A stretch of DNA of 64,000 nucleotides. Origin: Alkalihalobacillus pseudalcaliphilus (GTDB taxonomy: Bacteria > Bacillota > Bacilli > Bacillales > Bacillaceae_D). The notes beneath the pieces were generated by a model. It saw nothing but the letters and a program-made list of their open reading frames with translations. It was not told the DNA's origin and ran no database searches. How positions within the stretch are numbered: position 1 is the stretch's first letter; every line of letters starts with the position of its first letter. Shown here in pieces: positions 35,857-44,673 of this stretch. Location: the NCBI GenBank assembly GCA_001038565.1, contig LFJO01000005.1:731461-795460 (forward strand), read 5' to 3'. The position numbers were made by a program, and so were the translations under genes.

Positions 35857-36919
35857 TGCTAGCGGGCGAATGAGTATTTTAGGTGTTTCTGCTCCGACAG
35901 ATACAGTCATGGAAGCAATGAAACAAGGCGGTCAAAAATACGTTGAAATGTCAGAATTAGTGAAAAATTCAGGGGAGTATATCGCGACTAAGCTAAAATG
36001 TGAAGCGGCTTTGGTTGTTAATTCTGCTTCAAGTGGAATTGCTCTTTCGGTTGCTGGAATCGTTACAAAAGGTCAAAAGAGAAAGGCATTGAAATTACAT
36101 CAAGAAGAAATCAAAGAAAATGAAATTCTAATCCTTAAAGGCCATAATGTGCAATACGGAGCCCCGATTGAAACAATGATTGCTTTAGGTGGTGGTAAAG
36201 TTATAGAAGTTGGTTATGCCAACGAAGGAAAAAAAGAGGATGTTTTGGAAGCTATCAATGAAAAAACCGTAGCACTTTTATTTGTGCAATCCCATCATGC
36301 TGTGCAAAAAAATATGCTCACTGTAGAGGAAATGGCGGAAATAAGTCGCAAGTACCAAATTCCACTCATTATTGATGCGGCAGCTGAAGAAGACTTATTA
36401 ACATATATTCAGTTCGGCGATATCGTTATCTATAGTGGTTCAAAAGCTCTAGAGGGTCCAACATCCGGAATTGTTTGCGGCAAAGCAAAGTATGTGGACA
36501 TGGTTAAGGTGCAGATGTCAGGAATTGGTCGAGGAATGAAAGTAGGAAAGGAACAAATTTTTGGTTTATTACAGGCCCTCGATCAATATGAGGAAAAAAT
36601 AGATAATAGCGAGCAAGAAAAGAAAAAGCTTGAACGTTTTTTGGATTTAAATAAATTTCCTGGTGTTCATGTGAGCATTATTCAAGATGAAGCAGGACGA
36701 GCAATTTATCGTGCCCGAATAAGTTTAGATGCCGCTGTGAGCCAATTACATGCTCTAGATGTTGTTCAGCAATTAAAATATGGTAAAATTGCTGTATATA
36801 CAAGAGATTATGGGGCGAGTCAAGGTTTCTTCGATTTAGATGCACGTTCTTTTCAAGAGGATGATCTAGATGTGTTATTTATTAGATTAATAGAAATTTT
36901 AGGGGGGGAATCCCGATGA
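35810..36919 (+). CDS. dgaE: SelA-like PLP enzyme, D-glucosaminate-6-phosphate ammonia-lyase type (DgaE)
   Basis: 369 residues. It begins YGLKRVINASGRMSILG, the opening of the SelA-related group, and has the PLP lysine in YSGSKALEGPTSG (about 200-212). The characterised Salmonella member DgaE eliminates ammonia from D-glucosaminate-6-phosphate giving KDGP; the related 4-hydroxy amino acid lyases act similarly. No selenocysteine context exists here, so SelA proper is rejected. Overlaps the amidohydrolase by 47 bases and dgaF by four, so translation is coupled. Confidence 0.75.
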   Translation: MENTIHAKYGLKRVINASGRMSILGVSAPTDTVMEAMKQGGQKYVEMSELVKNSGEYIATKLKCEAALVVNSASSGIALSVAGIVTKGQKRKALKLHQEEIKENEILILKGHNVQYGAPIETMIALGGGKVIEVGYANEGKKEDVLEAINEKTVALLFVQSHHAVQKNMLTVEEMAEISRKYQIPLIIDAAAEEDLLTYIQFGDIVIYSGSKALEGPTSGIVCGKAKYVDMVKVQMSGIGRGMKVGKEQIFGLLQALDQYEEKIDNSEQEKKKLERFLDLNKFPGVHVSIIQDEAGRAIYRARISLDAAVSQLHALDVVQQLKYGKIAVYTRDYGASQGFFDLDARSFQEDDLDVLFIRLIEILGGESR

Positions 36920-37665
36920 AAATAGATAAACGTTTTTATCAAGAACGAGTTGCTCTCAATGTTTTAGCTAAAGATGTCGAGAATGCGAAACAAGTTTTCG
37001 AGGCAGCAGAAGGGTTTGTTGTTGTAGGGGTTTTGTCGAAAGATTATCCATCCGTCGAAGAGGCAGTAAAAGCGATGCGATTATATGGAGAGGCCATTGA
37101 TGATGCTGTTTCGATTGGGTTAGGTGCAGGAGATAACCGTCAAGCAAAGGTAGTTGCAGACATTGTCAAACACTATCCTGGCTCACATATTAATCAAGTC
37201 TTTCCTTTTGTCGGTCAAACAGCTAGTAATCTTTGTGAAGAAAGCTGGATTAATAGCTTAGTTTCGCCGTCTGGTCAAGTCGGTTATGTAAATATTTCTA
37301 CCGGACCTTTTAGTGCGGCAGAGTCTAATAAGGCTGTGGTTCCAGTAGAAGCAGCTATTGCGTTAGTCAAGGATATGGGTGGACACGCACTGAAATATTT
37401 CCCGATGAATGGTTTAGCTTCCATTGATGAATTTCAGGCGGTTGCAAAAGCTTGTGCTGATGCTCATTTTTGCTTAGAACCTACTGGTGGTATTGATTTA
37501 GAAAATTATCAGCAAATTCTCTCTATCGCTTTAAATGAAGGAGTACCAAAAATTATTCCCCATATCTATTCTTCTATTATTGATAAGGAAACAGGCTTAA
37601 CGAAAGTGTCTGATGTATCTAAGTTATTAGAACTAACAAAAAAGGCGATTCTTCAATATGCTTAG
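36916..37665 (+). CDS. dgaF: KDGP/KDPG aldolase family protein (DgaF type)
   Basis: 249 residues. The family (EF_0839/AHA_3917, DgaF) cleaves 2-keto-3-deoxy-6-phosphogluconate into pyruvate and glyceraldehyde-3-phosphate. Visible are VGVLSKDYPS, SIGLGAGDN, GGHALKYFPMNGL with the Schiff-base lysine candidate, and FCLEPTGGIDL. AGGGGGGGAA lies before ATG 36916. Overlaps the preceding gene (ATGA) and the following one by eight bases. Confidence 0.75.
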   Translation: MKIDKRFYQERVALNVLAKDVENAKQVFEAAEGFVVVGVLSKDYPSVEEAVKAMRLYGEAIDDAVSIGLGAGDNRQAKVVADIVKHYPGSHINQVFPFVGQTASNLCEESWINSLVSPSGQVGYVNISTGPFSAAESNKAVVPVEAAIALVKDMGGHALKYFPMNGLASIDEFQAVAKACADAHFCLEPTGGIDLENYQQILSIALNEGVPKIIPHIYSSIIDKETGLTKVSDVSKLLELTKKAILQYA

Positions 37666-38671
37666 AATAGGCGCTTTTGGTGAAATTATGATGCGCTTGC
37701 AAACACCTGATCATAGGCTATTAAGGCAATCAGATTCTCTGCATATGTCTTTCTCCGGAACAGGCGTCAATGTTCTGTCGGCTCTTTCTAATTATGGTCA
37801 TCAAGGCTATTTGATTTCAAAACTGCCAGCAACATCTGTTGGAGATGCAGCCGAAGCTGCGTTAAGACGGTTAGGCATACATACGGATTATTTAATAAGA
37901 GGAGATGCTTATTTAGGCCTCTATTTTTTAGAAAAAGGGTTTGGTGTGAGACCGAGTAAAGTAACCTATACGAATCGATTAGATAGCTCCTTTAACACGG
38001 CTAAGCTTGCTGAATATAAGTTTCATCAAGTCGCCAAAGAACTTGACGCGGTTCATTTCTGTGGCATCACACTTGCGATGAATGATGCAGTGAGAGAACA
38101 AGTTTTGACACTTGCCAAAGTCATGAAAGAACTTGGCAAGAGAGTGATTTTTGACTGTAATTATCGACCGACCTTATGGGGAGAAAATGGGTATGAAAAA
38201 GCAAAAATCTATTATGAAAAGATGCTTTATTTGGCTGATCTTGTTATGATGAATGAAAGAGATGCGATATCGATATTAGGGATTAGTACAGAGCACTTAA
38301 CAAGAAAAGAGCAACTACTTGATGTGATTCCTGAGGTAGCGAGACATTACAAGATTGAGCAGATAGCAGGAACGCATCGTGACATACATCGTGATAATCA
38401 GCATTCCCTGACTGGCTTTATGTATCTAGATGAAACAATGACTTTTTCAAAAACGATAACGTTTGCTGTTTATGACAGAATTGGAAGTGGCGATGCCTTT
38501 ACAAGTGGAATCATACATGGTTATGAACAGGACTTTTCAGCAAAAGAAACCGTTGATTTTGCAACAGTGGCTAGTATGATTGCTCATTCCACTGAGGGTG
38601 ATACGCCTATGTCTTCTGAGAATGATATTCTTCGCATGATGTCAGAATCGGTCGGCGATGTAGAAAGGTAG
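37658..38671 (+). CDS. kdgK: 2-Keto-3-deoxygluconate kinase, PfkB family
   Basis: 337 residues. PfkB/ribokinase fold: GAFGEIMMRLQ at the start, substrate motif FSGTGVNVLSALSN, and the ATP/anion-hole motif DRIGSGDAFTSGIIHG near 270. KdgK makes KDGP, the substrate of the aldolase in the previous gene. Its presence means that the pathway can take in an unphosphorylated keto-deoxy acid. The ribosome binding site is poor (GGCGATTCTTCAAT), so it probably depends on coupling with dgaF. Confidence 0.85.
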   Translation: MLRIGAFGEIMMRLQTPDHRLLRQSDSLHMSFSGTGVNVLSALSNYGHQGYLISKLPATSVGDAAEAALRRLGIHTDYLIRGDAYLGLYFLEKGFGVRPSKVTYTNRLDSSFNTAKLAEYKFHQVAKELDAVHFCGITLAMNDAVREQVLTLAKVMKELGKRVIFDCNYRPTLWGENGYEKAKIYYEKMLYLADLVMMNERDAISILGISTEHLTRKEQLLDVIPEVARHYKIEQIAGTHRDIHRDNQHSLTGFMYLDETMTFSKTITFAVYDRIGSGDAFTSGIIHGYEQDFSAKETVDFATVASMIAHSTEGDTPMSSENDILRMMSESVGDVER

Positions 38672-38679
38672 AGAAGAGA

Positions 38680-39393
38680 ATGAATATTAGTAGAAAAAAA
38701 GGGCCATTATATTTACAAATTCGTAATGTACTGAAAGACAGAATTCTTCATGGTTTTTACCCAATCGGTGAAAATATTCCATCCGAAATACAATTAGAAG
38801 AAGAATTTGAAGTGAGTAAAATTACAATCCGTAATGCAATTAAAGAACTGGTTCAAGAAGGCTTTTTAGAAAAAAAGAGTGGTAAAGGGACGAAAGTAAT
38901 TCGAAATACCTCAGCTTCCAAGTTATCTAAAGGGAAGCGATTTACTGAAGTTCTTGTGGAAAAAGGTCATAAAATAAAAAAGAAGGTCGTAAAATCTGAA
39001 ATTGTGCAAAATGAAGAGGACACGGAGCCTTATCGATTATTTGGAGATCGATGTGTAAGAGTAGAACGAATCTACTATTTAAACAACGACCCATACATTC
39101 ATTTTACTCATTATCTATCAATTGAGCTCGCTGATTTTGAAGAATCTGATTTAAATGATCAATCGTTATATGAGTTACTCGCCGACCATCAACTTGTTTT
39201 GGAAAAATTCCGTGATGAATTTGCGGTAGAAACGGCACCAGCTTATATTGCTGATTTATTAGAAGTGGTCACACACACTCCTTTATTGAAACGTTTACGT
39301 TATTCTATGGGTGAATTAGGAGATGTCACAGAGTATAGCGTTGGTTATTATAATACGAATCTTCAATTATATGTAGTTAATTATGATGCCTAG
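38680..39393 (+). CDS. GntR family regulator with UTRA ligand domain
   Basis: 237 residues. Winged helix at about 8-72 (LYLQIRNVLKDRILHGFYPIGENIPSE, FEVSKITIRNAIKELVQEGFLEKKSGKGT) and a UTRA domain at about 90-235, which in NagR/PhnF relatives binds phosphorylated sugars. Placed as the fifth gene of the catabolic cluster, eight bases after kdgK, it is the likely repressor that binds the palindromes at 34635 and 34681, with a pathway phospho-sugar as inducer. Confidence 0.88.
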   Translation: MNISRKKGPLYLQIRNVLKDRILHGFYPIGENIPSEIQLEEEFEVSKITIRNAIKELVQEGFLEKKSGKGTKVIRNTSASKLSKGKRFTEVLVEKGHKIKKKVVKSEIVQNEEDTEPYRLFGDRCVRVERIYYLNNDPYIHFTHYLSIELADFEESDLNDQSLYELLADHQLVLEKFRDEFAVETAPAYIADLLEVVTHTPLLKRLRYSMGELGDVTEYSVGYYNTNLQLYVVNYDA

Positions 39394-39432
39394 TTGTTTT
39401 TCTATTATGGTCAAAGTGAGGGGATAAAACGT

Positions 39433-39891
39433 ATGGGAGATTTATTAGTACCACTATATACATTACCAGAAATATCAAAAAAGCCTGAACAGTCATGGAC
39501 GATAAGAAAACCGATCCCACCAGAGAAATATGTCATAACAGAGTGGGTGGGAACACATTTTTCAAAACAATGGCAAAGTGAAGTGGAAGTAGCTTTATCC
39601 CAAAATCCAGCTTCATGTTTGATTGCTGTAGAAGATAATCAAATGATTGGATTTGCTTGCTTCAATGTCACGGCATTAAGTTTTTTTGGACCAACAGGTG
39701 TGAGTGAAAAGGCCCGCGGTCGTGGTATTGGTTTGCAATTATTAATACAAAGCTTACTAGAGATGAAACATATGGGCTACGCCTATGCGATTATTGGTAG
39801 TGCTGGACCTGTTGATTTTTATAAAAAAGCGGTTGGTGCTATTGAAATTCCCGGGTCAGAAAAAAGTATTTATCAAGGAATGTTAAGATAG
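39433..39891 (+). CDS. GNAT family N-acetyltransferase (cluster end)
   Basis: 152 residues from ATG 39433, after GAGGGGATAAAACGT; the frame to 39394 has no ribosome binding site. GNAT motif A reads SEKARGRGIGLQLLIQSLL and the C-terminus YAIIGSAGPVDFYKKAVGAIEI. It follows the regulator in the same direction, so it belongs to the cluster; acetylation of an amino sugar is possible but unproven. A terminator follows. Confidence 0.8.
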   Translation: MGDLLVPLYTLPEISKKPEQSWTIRKPIPPEKYVITEWVGTHFSKQWQSEVEVALSQNPASCLIAVEDNQMIGFACFNVTALSFFGPTGVSEKARGRGIGLQLLIQSLLEMKHMGYAYAIIGSAGPVDFYKKAVGAIEIPGSEKSIYQGMLR

Positions 39892-39903
39892 TATGTGAAC
39901 AAT

Positions 39904-39953
39904 AGATACTGTTTGTTTCAGAATGGAAAATACTGAAGCAAGCAGTATTTTTA
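39904..39953 (+). terminator. Terminator of the amino-sugar-acid cluster
   Basis: ATACTGTTTGTTTCAG and CTGAAGCAAGCAGTAT form a long stem, followed by TTTTTA. Confidence 0.85.
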
Positions 39954-40007
39954 GAACTTGTAACAGCTTGTTAAATCTTTAGAAAAAAAGATTAGGGAGG
40001 AAAGAAG

Positions 40008-40853
40008 ATGCAAAGTCATTTAATCTCGACCACATATTTAAATGAACGTCAGCATCAAAAGGAGACAAATTTAGTGATTATTGATGTGCGTTTTTCATTA
40101 GCTGAGCCTGAAAAAGGCTATGAATCATATCTTTTTTCTCATATTCCTGGGGCACATTATTTAGATTTAAATAAGCATTTATCTGGAACAAAAAGTGAGC
40201 ATGGTGGACGTCATCCTTTACCTGATAAGCAAGCTTTCATGGAATCATTGCAGGGACTAGGGATTGAAAAGCAATCTTTGGTTGTTGTATATGATGAAGA
40301 GGGTATGACGGCCCCGCGATTATGGTGGTTGCTTCAAATGGTTGGTGTGGTAAATGTAAAAATATTAGATGGTGGTTGGACGAAATGGGTAAAAGAAGGC
40401 AGGGACGTTGAAAGCGAAATTCCTGAGCTTTCAGAAACAAATTTTCAAGTGAAAACCAATTCGGCTTTCCACGTTCTTCATTATGAGGATGTCGTAGATT
40501 CAATTAAGAAGCAGGATACTGTTATTATGGATTCAAGAGAACCAGGTCGATACCAAGGGCTCCATGAACCAATTGATGCAAAAGCAGGTCATATTCCTTC
40601 TGCCAGGAATTACTTTTGGAAGGATGTATTTAATTCGGATAGTACGTTAAAATCGAAACAGGAGCTTGCTGAACATTTTAAAGATATTGAGCAAGAACAA
40701 GAGATTATCGTTTATTGTGGGTCTGGTGTTTCAGCTTGTCCGAATATTTTTGCATTAAAAGAATTAGGCTATCAAAATGTTTCTCTTTATGCAGGAAGTT
40801 GGAGTGATTGGATCTCTTATGAGAATAGCCCGATTGCGGTTATTAAAAGCTAG
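40008..40853 (+). CDS. Sulfurtransferase, 3-mercaptopyruvate/thiosulfate type
   Basis: 281 residues, two rhodanese domains. The C-terminal one carries the catalytic Cys in VYCGSGVSACPN; CGSGV[TS]A is the loop of 3-mercaptopyruvate sulfurtransferases, against CRKGVTA of thiosulfate types. The N-terminal domain is inactive, with LVVVYDEEG in its place. GGGAGGAAAG precedes ATG 40008. Monocistronic, separate from the cys genes. Confidence 0.88.
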   Translation: MQSHLISTTYLNERQHQKETNLVIIDVRFSLAEPEKGYESYLFSHIPGAHYLDLNKHLSGTKSEHGGRHPLPDKQAFMESLQGLGIEKQSLVVVYDEEGMTAPRLWWLLQMVGVVNVKILDGGWTKWVKEGRDVESEIPELSETNFQVKTNSAFHVLHYEDVVDSIKKQDTVIMDSREPGRYQGLHEPIDAKAGHIPSARNYFWKDVFNSDSTLKSKQELAEHFKDIEQEQEIIVYCGSGVSACPNIFALKELGYQNVSLYAGSWSDWISYENSPIAVIKS

Positions 40854-40860
40854 TGTTTTA

Positions 40861-41180
40861 TATGAAAGTGCGAACATAGAGCGTTAATCACCGCTACCGA
40901 AAATCATGCTGCGCGTCCTGTGGGGTGGCGCTGAGCTAATCGGCTACGCCGCTGGATCTCAGCACTGCCACTACGTCCCACAGGAGTCTCCGCATGTTTT
41001 CGTCCGCTGGATTGCTACTAATTCTTGAGTTCACAAAACCATCTAACACCATTCATTCAAAAAGAAAAAGAACAAAATCAAAGTGAATGAAGTTCCACCA
41101 GTCAAAGGGCCAAACACTACTTTCATCTTTGTTGGTGGCGAAGTGAATTGGGTTTCGCCATGTGGGTTTTGTGTGACATA
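40861..41180 (+). repeat. Structured dispersed repeat, copy 2 with full flanks
   Basis: Core 40897-41010: outer arms GAAAATCATG and CATGTTTTCG, stem TCCTGTGGG/CCCACAGGA paired perfectly. The downstream part includes AAAAAGAAAAAGAACAAAATC, GAATGAAGTTCCACCAGTCAAAGGGC and an inverted copy of the B-type hairpin (GGCGAAGTGAATTGGGTTTCGCC). Confidence 0.85.
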
Positions 41181-41204
41181 CACGTTTAATGTGAGGTGAT
41201 TAGC

Positions 41205-41591
41205 CTGGAGACTTGGTTAGGGGCGTCAGCTATTTGTTTGAATAATCGGAACGAAGTGCTTATGGTGAAAAATGCTGATGTAGATGGGTGGTCTGTTCCC
41301 TCTGGTGAAATTGAGAGAGGTGAAACTGCTGCACAATGCTGTGTAAGAGAAGTGAAAGAAGAAACGGGCTATACCGTTAAAACGATCAAACAATTATATG
41401 TCAAAGAAACGCTCCTCAAAAGCATACGTGTTACGGCTTATTATTTCGAAGTGGAGGCGATTGGCGAGAGTCAGGGTTTTAATGACCCGGAACAGACCAT
41501 TGTTGAGACAGCTTGGATTCCTATTTCAGAATTAGAAAAAATTAAACATGTATATCCCGAGGATCTCGAAATCATTCGTAGGTTTTGTTAG
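41205..41591 (+). CDS. Nudix hydrolase
   Basis: About 129 residues. The Nudix box GEIERGETAAQCCVREVKEETGY is complete with all Glu ligands. GTG 41196 overlaps the GAGGTG that looks like its own ribosome binding site; the best spaced codon, six bases on, is CTG 41205, so a non-standard start is possible, or the site is used differently. Substrate unknown. Its last 33 codons and 3' region are repeated at 44498-44673. Confidence 0.8.
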   Translation: METWLGASAICLNNRNEVLMVKNADVDGWSVPSGEIERGETAAQCCVREVKEETGYTVKTIKQLYVKETLLKSIRVTAYYFEVEAIGESQGFNDPEQTIVETAWIPISELEKIKHVYPEDLEIIRRFC

Positions 41592-41669
41592 TGTTGTAAT
41601 TACATATACAAATGTATAGGTTAGAATTTAACCTGAACAAAACGTTGACATCATAGTTGTTAATAATTT
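41488..41669 (+). repeat. Direct repeat, left copy (Nudix 3' end)
   Basis: About 180 bases nearly identical to 44498-44673. The left copy loses similarity after TAATAAT, where the terminator arm of the other copy continues. Confidence 0.9.
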
Positions 41670-41835
41670 TATATATGTAAATTAGAGTTTATAGGTAAAT
41701 CATCAGGAAGATGAAAATTTACATTTAAGCAATAAGGGCTGCGAAATGTAATCCTTAAGAAGTTAAAAGAGCTATCATATAAAAATTATATTATTTGAAT
41801 AAAAGTGTACAGTTATTAAAGTAGATAACCATATT

Positions 41836-42000
41836 TTACGATAAAACAAGTCCTAGAGTATATGTATGTTTACCAATCAAGGTAAGAATAGGAAGAGTGA
41901 GTTCACGTCTGCATCCAAAACCGTCAAGTTTTTTGGTGATATATTCCTTAATTTCATACAAGTCTCGTTTAGCAACAGGGTTTATACTAAACATATACAT
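41836..42000 (-). pseudogene. RelE/ParE toxin fragment
   Basis: A 54-codon frame beginning MYMFSINPVAKRDLYEIKEYITKKL, the N-terminus of a RelE/ParE-type toxin, which is normally about 90-100 residues. After KKLDG the sequence no longer resembles the family, so the toxin is truncated or joined to unrelated sequence. It lies just behind the broken antitoxin fragment. Confidence 0.6.
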
Positions 42001-42142
42001 ATTGATTAAACTCCAAGATCATCCTCAACTTGTTCTTCAGTTAGCCAATCATTCCCAGTTTTAATTGCCTCATTACCTTCTATAAGTTTGTAGCTTGGTT
42101 TTTCTCATATTTTTCAATAACGGCATATTTACTTCACCCTTT
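42001..42142 (-). pseudogene. Antitoxin fragment, frameshifted
   Basis: Read on the minus strand, KYAVIEKYEKNQATNL is followed in another frame by EGNEAIKTGNDWLTEEQVEDDLGV and a stop. One extra base would join both frames into an antitoxin-like C-terminus. It precedes the ParE-like fragment, as usual for antitoxin-toxin order. Confidence 0.5.
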
Positions 42143-42272
42143 TTTCGTTAAAAAAACTGGATCAGTACAGTAAAATCTTTAAAACGAATTGTAATTTCTT
42201 AAATCTAAAACTTGTTTAATGTTTGGCATAATATCAAGCTCCCTTCGCTGAATTTTTTATTTCTATTTGTTA

Positions 42273-43766
42273 TCAAAACTTTACATGTTTACGTATTTCG
42301 CTCTCCCTTGTGAATAGTTGTAAAACTGCTAATATTGTTCTAATAAAGACAGATGTGACGAGTAGGATTACAATAAACGGATCAATGAACCATAAAATCA
42401 GTACCGAAATTTTGCTCAAAAGAAACGCTCCACTCACTAAAACAATGGACACGAGCAATTTTAATAAAAGAACTTTCTTATTTGAATATGTAGTAACTAT
42501 TAACTTCTTCTTAATAAAAGCAGAAACTAAATTAACTATGACACTTAATGACCAACATAGAATCAATATTGAGAGAACATACACCGTCGCCATTACAAAA
42601 TGTCTTAATTGATCAAACTGGCGTTCGATCCCAAAGTTTGTATAGTACCAAGCACTAACTAATTCATTTAACAAATAAGTACCGTTATTTCCATTCGTTA
42701 AAATAATAAGCCCATTCCCTGTTTGTGGTTCCATCGAAAAATGTGCCTTCCAACCGTTGTTACTTCCATCATGTGTAACGATTTTACTGTTATTTGCGTG
42801 ATTAATAAAATGACCTAATGCCGCCTCATCATTAATAAAGCTTTCAAAACCTCTAACTTCTAAGATAGGGCTAAACATCTCTTGAACCGTGTCAGCTTCT
42901 AAAATCCCCGATCTGTGAAAGCTATTGATTTCAGCAATGATAAACTTATTCATGTCTTCTATCGTTGTATAAAGTCCGGCCGCTGCTTTCTCGGTAAATA
43001 TGTAGTTTGGTAACAACTGTAGTTTTACATCGTAAGCTTTCGCTGTCTTATCTTGGAGATGATCGTCCCATTGAAAACTACTATTTTCCATTCCTAAAGG
43101 TGCTAGAACAACTTCATTTAGATATGAATGAAAGTCTTCTCCTGTTACTTCTTCGATCATGAGTTGCAGTAAGTTATAACCACCACCTGAATAGCTATAC
43201 CGTGCTCCTGGTTCATTTACTAATTCAACAGGTTTTGAACCACCACCAATCCCACTAAGTGAATCCTCTAAAGTAGGCAGCTGTGTATTGGACTCGTAGC
43301 CAGGATAACCTCCACCGACAGATAGCCCTGATGTATGACTTAATAACCCTCGCACTGTTATCGCTTTTTGGTCATATTCACTTTCAGGTAGCTGCCATCT
43401 TGTTATGTAATTCTCAATAGGATCATTTAAATTGATGAGACCATCCTCCACCAATTTCATCACACCAAGTGCTGTCACTGATTTAGAAATCGAAGCAACT
43501 TGAAACACAGTATTTTGATCTACTTTCCTTTTAACGTCAAGATCCGCATAACCGAACGTACCTATCCATGTAACTTGACCATCTTCTAGCACAGAAATTG
43601 CTGCCCCAGGAATATTTGATTTACTTAATAATTTTTCAGTTTTTGTTTCTACGTCTTTAATCAATTTATTAAGATCGGTTGTTCTAGTTAAATCGTTATG
43701 ATTCAAAGAAAATGGAATAGTAGTGATGATTGCCAATAGAAGAAAAATGATGGCTTTTCTTTTCAT
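42273..43766 (-). CDS. Serine hydrolase of the beta-lactamase/penicillin-binding family, membrane-bound
   Basis: 497 residues. Signal peptide at 1-20, then a beta-lactamase class C type domain with S92xxK95 (ASISK) and the YSGGGYN motif, and three or more C-terminal membrane helices (about 385-490). Such proteins are commonly D-aminopeptidases, esterases or unknown; there is no evidence of antibiotic resistance. It is the only complete gene between the two Nudix direct repeats, hence probably foreign. AGGTTATC is a weak ribosome binding site before ATG 43766. Confidence 0.85.
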   Translation of the reverse strand: MKRKAIIFLLLAIITTIPFSLNHNDLTRTTDLNKLIKDVETKTEKLLSKSNIPGAAISVLEDGQVTWIGTFGYADLDVKRKVDQNTVFQVASISKSVTALGVMKLVEDGLINLNDPIENYITRWQLPESEYDQKAITVRGLLSHTSGLSVGGGYPGYESNTQLPTLEDSLSGIGGGSKPVELVNEPGARYSYSGGGYNLLQLMIEEVTGEDFHSYLNEVVLAPLGMENSSFQWDDHLQDKTAKAYDVKLQLLPNYIFTEKAAAGLYTTIEDMNKFIIAEINSFHRSGILEADTVQEMFSPILEVRGFESFINDEAALGHFINHANNSKIVTHDGSNNGWKAHFSMEPQTGNGLIILTNGNNGTYLLNELVSAWYYTNFGIERQFDQLRHFVMATVYVLSILILCWSLSVIVNLVSAFIKKKLIVTTYSNKKVLLLKLLVSIVLVSGAFLLSKISVLILWFIDPFIVILLVTSVFIRTILAVLQLFTRESEIRKHVKF

Positions 43767-44201
43767 AGATAACCTCCAAATTTATCAATATATAAATATT
43801 TTATTACTATTCTGCAAATTTTCATTGTAATAGACAGAAATATCACAATTCGTTCATCATTTGTACGAATTCAAGATCCGCTGTGACAACCCAAATTTTA
43901 ACTAATGGATGAATCGTTATTGGTTCATGCTTTCGAATTAAGAAAAATAAAGTTTAATCTTAATTGTTTATTGTGTAGTATAGGTATACTGCACAATATA
44001 AGAGTTCCTCCACAATCTAGCTCTATGATAGAGGAAGAATACACTATTTGTTCTTTTTCGTTATCTTTCTAAATAATGAAGCTCTTGATACATATGTATT
44101 TTCGCAAATTTGATTTAAAGTCATATTTCCTTATTTATATAGTACAACACACATCATTAATAAGCTCAGTTAGGTTGTATCTATCTACTTTATCACCTAT
44201 T

Positions 44202-44254
44202 CAAAGGCCACTCCTTACGCCGTATTTACTTTTAACAGTTAGGAGAGGCCTTTC
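44202..44254. terminator. Hairpin, possible terminator
   Basis: AAAGGCCACTCC and GGAGAGGCCTTT form an interrupted stem. It has a T run on only one side (TTTCTG) and no assigned gene upstream. Confidence 0.4.
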
Positions 44255-44325
44255 TGTATACTAAAGAGGGGGACCGTCAGGAAAATGCGGATGTATAAAG
44301 TTAAGCAAATTGGAGCATAAAAATC

Positions 44326-44365
44326 AGTCCCTACACATTACATTTAGGGATTGATTTTTAATTTC
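44326..44365. terminator. Hairpin, possible terminator
   Basis: AAATCAGTCCCT and AGGGATTGATTT with a following TTT on the + strand. No gene upstream to which it can be assigned. Confidence 0.4.
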
Positions 44366-44497
44366 TCTTATGAAGCTATTTCCCGTTAGTTACATTATTA
44401 CAAAGGTATTTCTTGCAATTACTTTAAAGTTATAATAGATTTCTTAAATTAATTGTATATAATCCTCCAATAATTATTAGCGATAAAACCAGAAAAC

Positions 44498-44673
44498 CGG
44501 TTCAGACGGTTGTAGAGACAGCCTGGATTCCTATTTCTGAATTAGAAAAAATTAAACATGTATATCCCGAGGATCTCGAAATCATTCGTAGGTTTTGTTA
44601 GTGTTGTAATTACATATACGTAAAGGTTAGAATTTAACCTGAACAAACCGTTGACATTATAGTTGTTAATAAT
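44498..44673 (+). repeat. Direct repeat, right copy (Nudix 3' end)
   Basis: Nearly identical to 41488-41669, including the same stop codon and downstream bases. It keeps the complete terminator that the left copy lacks, which suggests that this end is the original 3' end of the gene. Confidence 0.9.
44503..44601 (+). pseudogene. Nudix gene 3' fragment
   Basis: 33 codons in the frame of the Nudix gene (QTVVETAWIPISELEKIKH ... IIRRFC, stop), without the Nudix box or a start. A remnant from the duplication. Confidence 0.9.

Larger units (their letters stand above)
41592..42272. other. Gap holding a toxin-antitoxin remnant
   Basis: AT-rich, no intact gene of normal size. It holds the rest of the left direct repeat, about 160 bases without features, and the remnants of a minus-strand toxin-antitoxin pair at 41836-42140. 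Confidence 0.6.
43767..44497. other. Gene-free stretch after the serine hydrolase
   Basis: No supportable gene; contains two hairpins, at 44202-44254 and 44326-44365, and the divergent upstream region of the serine hydrolase. Base composition is very AT-rich compared with the core genes. Confidence 0.55.

Noticed and set aside
35810..36919. Selenocysteine synthase SelA
   Set aside because: The N-terminus and gene neighbours fit the SelA-related DgaE group, and there is no selB, selD or tRNA-Sec nearby.
42310..42612. 100-codon frame antisense to the serine hydrolase
   Set aside because: Overlaps the membrane-helix region of a well supported gene on the other strand; no ribosome binding site.
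42273..43766. Antibiotic-resistance beta-lactamase
   Set aside because: The chain has C-terminal membrane helices and the family is mostly peptidases or esterases; motifs alone do not show resistance.
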